Positions 8,797 through 12,445 of a DNA stretch of 12,445 nucleotides are shown one piece after another. Location of the stretch: contig JACNJP010000290.1 in NCBI GenBank assembly GCA_014382465.1, forward strand, positions 1 to 12,445, written 5' to 3'. Both the position numbers and the translations under genes were made by a program. Below the pieces are notes generated by a model. That model ran no database searches and was not told where the DNA came from. It saw only the letters and a program-made list of their open reading frames with translations. The first letter of the stretch is position 1. Each line of letters starts with the position of its first letter. Source of the DNA: Planctomycetota bacterium. Lineage in GTDB: Bacteria > Planctomycetota > UBA1135.

Positions 8797-8812
8797 TGCA
8801 ACCGCTGTGCCA
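8797..8812 (-). promoter_or_regulatory. Sigma-54 (RpoN) -24/-12 promoter for the receiver-groES-groEL unit
   Basis: The minus strand reads TGGCAC-AGCGG-TTGCA. The invariant GG (8811-8810) and GC (8799-8798) are separated by 10 bases, exactly as the sigma-54 consensus TGGCAC-N5-TTGCW requires, and all ten core bases match. It lies in the intergenic region just ahead of the receiver gene. Transcription would begin near 8786, about 12 nt before the ATG. The match is seen in the sequence; function is inferred. Confidence 0.75.
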
Positions 8813-8830
8813 CCGGGCAAGAATTCCGCC

Positions 8831-8848
8831 TGATGACCCAAGTCATTA
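8831..8848. promoter_or_regulatory. Small dyad upstream of the sigma-54 promoter, possible regulator site
   Basis: ATGAC (8833-8837) and GTCAT (8842-8846) form a 5-bp inverted repeat with a 4-bp spacer, and one further outer pair (8831/8848) also matches. It is centred about 53 bp upstream of the predicted start point. Enhancer sites for sigma-54 activators usually lie further upstream, so this could be such a site or another operator. The dyad is short enough to occur by chance. Confidence 0.25.
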
Positions 8849-8921
8849 TGAATAAGTAACTTCCGCGCTTCGTCCGGCCCTGCCCGTGCGGCACTTCCTG
8901 CTGGAATGGCAGTCCAGGCGG

Positions 8922-9191
8922 TCAGAACAGGGGATCTTCCTCGTCCTCGCCTTCATCGCCGAAGTCCGGCACACCCTCGTGGAGCTCCTCCTCCTCGGCG
9001 AATTCGGACTCGGTCTGGGCTCGCTGCTCGCCGACCCGCAGCAGCTCCTCGTCCTTCCACCGGTCGACCGCCGCCACCAGCTCCTCCCGAGCCAGTTGGC
9101 TGCCGCACAGCAAGCACCGGCAGCCCCCCTCCAAGGCCTCCAGAGCCTCCGTGAAGCTCGAGATCTCATATTCGCATTGCAGGCATTTCAT
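8922..9191 (-). CDS. Small zinc-ribbon-like protein with acidic C-terminus
   Basis: This is an 89-residue protein. Two CxxC knuckles, C3/C6 (MKCLQCEYE) and C26/C29 (CRCLLCG, with an extra Cys at 24), are spaced like a zinc ribbon. After a short helical segment with LAREELVAAVDRWKDEELL, the last third is strongly acidic (Glu/Asp-rich, ending DEEDPLF). The ATG at 9191-9189 was chosen over a TTG six codons upstream because GGGAGGT lies 9 nt before it, an excellent Shine-Dalgarno, and because the CxxC motif starts right after. That ribosome binding site lies inside the second REP-like element. Zinc ribbons of this size bind nucleic acids or partner proteins; no specific function can be named. It is last in a run of three small genes, 147 bp upstream of the receiver gene, with no clear terminator between. 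Confidence 0.75.
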   Translation of the reverse strand: MKCLQCEYEISSFTEALEALEGGCRCLLCGSQLAREELVAAVDRWKDEELLRVGEQRAQTESEFAEEEELHEGVPDFGDEGEDEEDPLF

Positions 9192-9192
9192 T

Positions 9193-9229
9193 GGGGTCGT
9201 ACCTCCCAATTCAATTGATGTCTGACCCC
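9193..9229. repeat. REP-like element, copy 2, at a gene junction
   Basis: A 37-bp sequence begins GGGGTCGTAC and ends GTCTGACCCC, so the ends pair over 8 of 10 bases. Its right end, GATGTCTGACCCC, is identical to that of copy 1 at 6102-6162, and it has an internal A/T-rich AATTCAATT core. On the minus strand it supplies the last codons and TGA stop of the 206-residue gene, then the GGGAGGT ribosome binding site of the zinc-ribbon gene. Confidence 0.6.
9200..9206 (-). promoter_or_regulatory. Strong Shine-Dalgarno of the zinc-ribbon gene
   Basis: GGGAGGT on the minus strand ends 9 nt before the ATG at 9191. It fixes the start of the zinc-ribbon gene and belongs to REP-like copy 2. It is a much better match than at most other starts in this window. 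Confidence 0.7.
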
Positions 9230-9831
9230 GAAATGGCGGCCTCCCGAAGGGCTTGGAGGGCGCCGGAGCGGTGGAGGGCGTGGAGGGCGCCGGAGAGGTA
9301 CTCGGCGGCGGTGCCGTCGGGGTTCTCCTCCTCGAGGAAGCGGGTGCAGGCGGCGCTGGCGCCGACCAGGTAGCCGGCCTCGGCCTGGTCTTCGTGCCAG
9401 AAGCGGTCCCACTCGCTGAAGCGGCTCTCGGCCCGGCGCGCGGCCATGCGCAGCATGCCGCTGGCGCGCAGGGCGGCGGCGCCGACCTCGGGGCCGCCCT
9501 GCAGGCGGACCTCCCACAGCGGGTCGTGGCCGAGGGCGCCCCAGGACATGCCGGCGAAGAGCACCAGGTGGGCCTCCGCGTCGGTCCAGCGCAGTCCGTA
9601 CTCGTGTACGCCGTCGCCGGCCTTGGCCGAGGCCAGCCGGAAGCTGGAGTCCTCGGGCAGGGAGAAGGAGCTCAGCATGCGCTCGAGCACGGCGTCGATC
9701 TTGCGGAACAGGGCGGGCAGGCGCACCACCGCGATCATGTCCTCCAGGACCACCGGCTCAGCGGTCGGCGCGCCCGGGTCCAGGGCCGCAGCGGGCGAGG
9801 CGCCCGGCGGAGGGGGGGTGGGCTCGATCAA
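9211..9831 (-). CDS. Hypothetical protein, 206 residues
   Basis: No family was recognised. After a Pro/Ala-rich, probably disordered N-terminus (about residues 1-27) comes a mixed alpha/beta body. It includes VVRLPALFRKIDAVLERML, a likely beta stretch EAHLVLFAGMSWGAL, then WEVRLQGG, and a helical C-terminal half with aromatic clusters (RFSEWDRFWHEDQ). No signal peptide or membrane segment is evident, so it is probably cytoplasmic. Near the C-terminus a 9-residue unit is repeated (SGALHALHR / SGALQALRE), matched by a 27-bp-period direct DNA repeat. The last residues (SGSDIN) and TGA are encoded by REP-like copy 2, suggesting the original end was replaced. The TTG at 9831 is a tentative start; ATG at 9738 (residue 32) is an alternative, with GGAGG only 2 nt ahead. 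It follows the TPR gene by 42 bp. Confidence 0.7.
   Translation of the reverse strand: MIEPTPPPPGASPAAALDPGAPTAEPVVLEDMIAVVRLPALFRKIDAVLERMLSSFSLPEDSSFRLASAKAGDGVHEYGLRWTDAEAHLVLFAGMSWGALGHDPLWEVRLQGGPEVGAAALRASGMLRMAARRAESRFSEWDRFWHEDQAEAGYLVGASAACTRFLEEENPDGTAAEYLSGALHALHRSGALQALREAAISGSDIN
9255..9299. repeat. Direct repeat with 27-bp period within the 206-residue gene
   Basis: GGAGGGCGCCGGAGCGGT at 9255-9272 recurs at 9282-9299 with one difference (17 of 18). The period of 27 bp keeps the reading frame and gives the repeated 9-residue unit near the protein's C-terminus. Confidence 0.7.
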
Positions 9832-9873
9832 GGCCCCCAGCCTAACTGTCCTCGGGTCCAGCTCCTGTCCCGG

Positions 9874-10230
9874 TCAGGCGGCCAGCTCGGGCCCGATCTC
9901 GCGGGCGAGCTCCGCCGGCTCGATCCCGGCCATCAGGCCGGCGAGGAGCGCGTGGGCGGCTTCGTCCCGCCGGTCGAGCTGGTGGAGCGCCTCCATCGAG
10001 CCGCGCAGCGCCGCGGGGTCGGCCGGGTCGGCGTGGCGGGCGCGCTCGAGGTAGCCCAGCGCGCCATGAGGATCCCCGGCGGCGAGCAGCACCAGCCCGA
10101 TCTCGCGGGCGATCGCGCCGTCGTTCGGCGACTCGCGGAAGGTCTCGAGCAGCAGGTCGGCGGCGGCCAGGAAGCGGCCCTGGTCCTGGAGACGGCGGGC
10201 GCGGAGCAGGTCTTGGGGGGGAGCGGTCAT
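9874..10230 (-). CDS. TPR-like helical repeat protein, 118 residues
   Basis: Three consecutive 34-residue-type helical hairpins resembling tetratricopeptide repeats are visible. They lie at about 8-37 (QGRFLAAADLLLETFRESP), 38-71 (AIAREIGLVLLAAGDPHGAL, ending ADPAD) and 72-105 (ALRGSMEALHQLDRRDEAAH). Conserved small and bulky positions and the Pro after each pair fit TPR. There is no signal peptide and no extra domain, so it is probably a cytoplasmic scaffold; its partner is unknown. The ATG at 10230-10228 has GGAGGGG about 11 nt upstream. It is the first gene after the terminator at 10291-10330 and heads the three-gene run with the 206-residue and zinc-ribbon genes. Confidence 0.8.
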   Translation of the reverse strand: MTAPPQDLLRARRLQDQGRFLAAADLLLETFRESPNDGAIAREIGLVLLAAGDPHGALGYLERARHADPADPAALRGSMEALHQLDRRDEAAHALLAGLMAGIEPAELAREIGPELAA

Positions 10231-10290
10231 GGGTTCCGGGTCCCCTCCATCGGCCGGCGGAGGCGGCGTCCTGAACCCGGCGGCCCCGAT

Positions 10291-10330
10291 GGAAAAGAAG
10301 GAGGGCCGGACCCTCGAGAGGGGCCGGCCC
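10291..10330 (-). terminator. Intrinsic terminator of the protease transcript
   Basis: Arms at 10303-10314 and 10319-10330 pair over 11 of 12 bases around a 4-nt loop. On the minus strand the G+C-rich stem is followed by a pyrimidine run (TCCTTCTTTTCC). It lies 21 bp past the protease stop. The opposite direction lacks a T-run, so it serves the minus strand and separates the protease pair from the TPR gene. Confidence 0.75.
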
Positions 10331-10351
10331 GGAATCCGTCGGGCGGACGGA

Positions 10352-11668
10352 TCAGAAGACCGTCAAGGTCAGCAGGTTCGAGTCGAGGATCGTGCCGTTG
10401 TCGTTCTGGCCCACCTCGAGGTAGATGGTCAGGCCCGCGGCCGCCTGCGGGATGGTCACCATCCACGATCCGGCGCCGGTGGGGTCGGAGGTCGTGGCGG
10501 GGCCGAGGGTCCACGGCGAGCCGATGTCGAAGGGGTGGCCCTGGATCGTCGTGCCGGCGTTGCTCAGGCTCCACAGCAGGTAGGCCGTCTGGCTGGCGCC
10601 AGCGCCGGTGAAGCTGAAGATGGCGGTGGTGCCAGCCGCCGCCGCGGTGGTCCCGGCCAGGAAGATCTGGTCGGTGTTGCCGCCGCCGCCGCCCCCGAAG
10701 GCGAAGGGCTCGCCCTCGCTCAGGTACTTGTGGCTGGTCCCACCCGCCGCCTTGACGTGCACCGCCCCCGCCAGGATGCCGGTCGCGGGCACCGTGAAGG
10801 AGATCTGCGTCCCGCCGCTGGTGGAGGGGACGTTGAGGATCTTGTAGGGCTCGCCGCCGGCGTTGTCGTTGGTGATGGCGCTGCTGTTGAGCCAGATCTC
10901 GTTGCCGCTGGCAGCGAAGTTGGTCCCGGTCAGGACGCAGGTGCCGCCGCCGGAGAGCGAGCCGCTGACGCTGTCGATCGACGGGTTGATGTTCACGTCC
11001 CGCGCGGCGTAGATGAAGATCACGCCGTTGCGGTCGTCGGTCTCGATCGAGCGGTTCGGCACGCCGTTGCCGTTGGCGTAGGCGTACATGGTCGCGGAGC
11101 TGTCGCTCGAGTGGCCCAGGCCGAGCGCGTGCCCGAGCTCGTGGCAGGCGATGCCCTGCATGTCCATCTCGCCGCTGTTGAGCTGGTCCGGGCCGTCGCC
11201 CCAGGTCCAGGACTCGTAGTAGCGGATCCGCCAGCCGTCGCTGATCGGGGTCTCGGTGTAGGCGAGGACGCCGCCGCTCGAGCCGGCGATCGGCGAGTTG
11301 ATGTTGGCGTTGTAGCCGCCGGTGCCGGAGGCTTCGCCGTTCCAGAAGTAGTTGAAGTTCGACCGGCCGTCGCCGATCTGGTACTGGGTGGAGTCGCCCG
11401 AGCCGTCGCCGAAGACCCGGCTGCCCCACTCGGCGCCGGCCTTCCAGCAGGCCAGCTCGATCTCGGTGAAGCCCGGCCAGTTCGCGTGCGGCTGGGTGTT
11501 GTTGTGCGACGCGGCGTCGATGAAATTGTCGTAGATGCGGAAGTCGCGCTGGGTCAGGCCCAGGTTGCCGCCGATGGTGGAGAAGCCGGTGGCCTCATCC
11601 GGGACCACCAGGGTGGCCGCGCCGCCGACGAGGACGACGCCGAGGGAGATTCTGAGGAGGTTGTTCAT
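10352..11668 (-). CDS. Secreted matrixin-like zinc metalloprotease with IPT/TIG-like domain
   Basis: This 438-residue protein has a signal peptide (MNNLLRISLGVVLVGGAATL). The zinc site HELGHALGLGH lies at 176-186 (ligands H176, H180, H186; catalytic E177) and the Met-turn is at SATMYAY (M193), the hallmarks of metzincin family M10 matrixins. The catalytic domain runs about 30-222. An IPT/TIG-like immunoglobulin fold follows (about 228-315, NPSIDSVSG...CVLTGTNF). After a poly-Gly linker (325-330) comes a final domain of about 105 residues (AYLLWSLSN, IYLEVGQND) that I cannot assign; similar tails occur on secreted proteins of Planctomycetota-like bacteria. No propeptide with a PRCGxPD cysteine switch is visible. 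The ATG at 11668-11666 is preceded by GAGGAG with 6-nt spacing, overlapping the stop of the upstream gene. The protein likely cleaves extracellular or envelope proteins; substrate unknown. Confidence 0.9.
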   Translation of the reverse strand: MNNLLRISLGVVLVGGAATLVVPDEATGFSTIGGNLGLTQRDFRIYDNFIDAASHNNTQPHANWPGFTEIELACWKAGAEWGSRVFGDGSGDSTQYQIGDGRSNFNYFWNGEASGTGGYNANINSPIAGSSGGVLAYTETPISDGWRIRYYESWTWGDGPDQLNSGEMDMQGIACHELGHALGLGHSSDSSATMYAYANGNGVPNRSIETDDRNGVIFIYAARDVNINPSIDSVSGSLSGGGTCVLTGTNFAASGNEIWLNSSAITNDNAGGEPYKILNVPSTSGGTQISFTVPATGILAGAVHVKAAGGTSHKYLSEGEPFAFGGGGGGNTDQIFLAGTTAAAAGTTAIFSFTGAGASQTAYLLWSLSNAGTTIQGHPFDIGSPWTLGPATTSDPTGAGSWMVTIPQAAAGLTIYLEVGQNDNGTILDSNLLTLTVF

Positions 11669-11678
11669 GTGCGGCTCC

Positions 11679-12224
11679 TCACTTGTTGCTGGCCTTGTCG
11701 GCCAGGGCCTTGCGGATGCCGGACTGCAGGTCTGCCAGCCGGGTGTTCTTCTCGACCGCGGTGCCTTCGCCCTTGCCCATCAGGACCGGGCCGTTGGGCG
11801 TCGCGACCTCGCGGAAGATGCCGCCCATGGCGGCGTAGACGCAGCGGTCGATCTCAGGGCCCCAGCCCTCGACGGGAGCGCTGAAGACGACGACCTGGTT
11901 GCCGAGGCGGTAGTCCGCCGGGTGGGGCATGCAGGTGACGTTCATGGTGTCGCCGCCGTAGCTGCCGCCCAGGAAGGCCGCCTCGATGGTGCGGGCTTCG
12001 CCGGTGTAGAGGTCGGTGCCCTCCACGGTCAGCACGGTGTAGATGCGACGGTCCTCTTGGGACACTTGATAGAGGACCGAGTGGACCGCGGTGATCTCGC
12101 CGCGGACGGCGGCGTCGGTCTTCTGGACCATCTTGTTGAGGTCGAGGGCCTCGATGCAGGCCAGGGCCCCGCCCGCGAGGACGAGACCGGCGGCCAGCGA
12201 GGCGAGCCAGGGAGTGAACTTCAT
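11679..12224 (-). CDS. Secreted protein of unknown function, paired with the protease
   Basis: This 181-residue protein starts with a signal peptide (MKFTPWLASLAAGLVLAGGALA, then Cys23). A lipobox is imperfect, so type I cleavage after ALA is more likely than lipidation. The mature part begins IEALDLNKMVQKTDAAVRG, and continues as a probable beta-rich domain (YTVLTVEGTDLYTGEARTIE, then a Gly-rich FLGGSYGGDTMNV, then GNQVVVFSAPVEG). It ends in a charged helix. It resembles uncharacterised small secreted proteins with an 'aD.vvrGeV' start and a 'GG..gg' turn that are seen near matrixins; no named function is known to me. The ATG at 12224-12222 was chosen for the signal peptide; the open frame extends upstream without a plausible start. 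Its TGA lies 10 bp before the protease ATG and overlaps that gene's Shine-Dalgarno, so the two are translationally coupled. Confidence 0.82.
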   Translation of the reverse strand: MKFTPWLASLAAGLVLAGGALACIEALDLNKMVQKTDAAVRGEITAVHSVLYQVSQEDRRIYTVLTVEGTDLYTGEARTIEAAFLGGSYGGDTMNVTCMPHPADYRLGNQVVVFSAPVEGWGPEIDRCVYAAMGGIFREVATPNGPVLMGKGEGTAVEKNTRLADLQSGIRKALADKASNK

Positions 12225-12445
12225 GGGAGTGCTCGGGTTCCGGTCTGGGGTTGAGGTTGGAGGGCGGACGATGGGCCTCGTCTCCAAGAGGATCCCCAAG
12301 AGGGGGACCACCGCAGGGCAGACAAGGTTCCCGCCTTTCCAGGGCGGTCTGGAGGGGGAGTGGGGGGGCTGAAAGCACCGCTCCCAGCCCTCCGTTTTAT
12401 AGAATTGTCGGCCAGAAAGGGGATTTTCCATCCGAAAGAGCTTTC
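12225..12445 (-). promoter_or_regulatory. Upstream region of the secreted protein/protease pair
   Basis: This 221-bp stretch has no convincing gene. A -10-like TATAAA lies at 12401-12396 on the minus strand, in the only A/T-rich patch, but no good -35 is spaced with it. If used, it would leave a leader of about 165 nt, which contains a small CCGCC/GGCGG stem at 12331-12347. The promoter call is tentative. Confidence 0.3.

Noticed and set aside
8365..8921. CIRCE/HrcA operator ahead of groES or the receiver gene
   Set aside because: I looked for TTAGCACTC and GAGTGCTAA on both strands and saw neither.
12225..12431. N-terminal extension of the 181-residue secreted protein
   Set aside because: The added residues lack structure and would bury the obvious signal peptide starting at the ATG at 12224.

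Overview
This is a very G+C-rich bacterial chromosomal window, gene-dense and almost entirely on the minus strand; only the first two genes are on the plus strand. The organism is probably a Planctomycetota member or a bacterium from another poorly cultured phylum with similar gene content. The main clue is a cytochrome-like PSCyt1/DUF1549/DUF1553 protein next to a DUF1501 protein, a pairing typical of Planctomycetota and Verrucomicrobiota and also seen in some Acidobacteriota and uncultured lineages. A secreted matrixin-type protease and a GGM-tailed GroEL are compatible with this. No rRNA or other strong phylogenetic marker is present, so the placement is an inference.

Region by region: (1) 1-300, the 3' end of a gene whose product resembles a middle cupredoxin domain of multicopper oxidases, but which stops without the usual copper-binding C-terminus. 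(2) 343-1020, a compact stand-alone SAM-dependent methyltransferase with a DPPY motif. (3) 1050-6073 (minus), a two-gene unit in which a 1170-residue c-type-cytochrome/DUF1549/DUF1553 protein is followed, with a one-base TGATG overlap, by a Tat-exported DUF1501 protein. (4) 6074-6363, a 290-bp intergenic block holding a REP-like GGGGTC...GACCCC element and a 39-bp perfect inverted repeat. (5) 6364-8774 (minus), a stand-alone response-regulator receiver followed by groES and groEL, preceded by a full-consensus sigma-54 (-24/-12) promoter. (6) 8922-10230 (minus), three small genes: a TPR-like protein, an unknown 206-residue protein, and a small two-CxxC zinc-ribbon-like protein with an acidic tail. 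A second REP-like element forms the junction between the last two. (7) 10291-10330, an intrinsic terminator. (8) 10352-12224 (minus), a translationally coupled pair of secreted proteins: an unknown 181-residue protein, then a matrixin-like zinc metalloprotease with an IPT/TIG-like domain and an unassigned C-terminal domain. (9) 12225-12445, the upstream leader of that pair.

How the genes work together: the chaperonin unit appears to be read as one transcript with the receiver gene, which would place GroES/GroEL under sigma-54 and an unseen enhancer-binding activator. No CIRCE-type HrcA operator was seen ahead of it. The PSD1/DUF1501 pair and the secreted protein/protease pair are separate export-oriented units. 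No prophage, CRISPR array, tRNA or rRNA was recognised. The best candidates for something new are the sigma-54 receiver-chaperonin arrangement, the two related REP-like elements (one of which supplies both a stop codon and a ribosome binding site), the long perfect palindrome behind groEL, and the small secreted partner of the protease.
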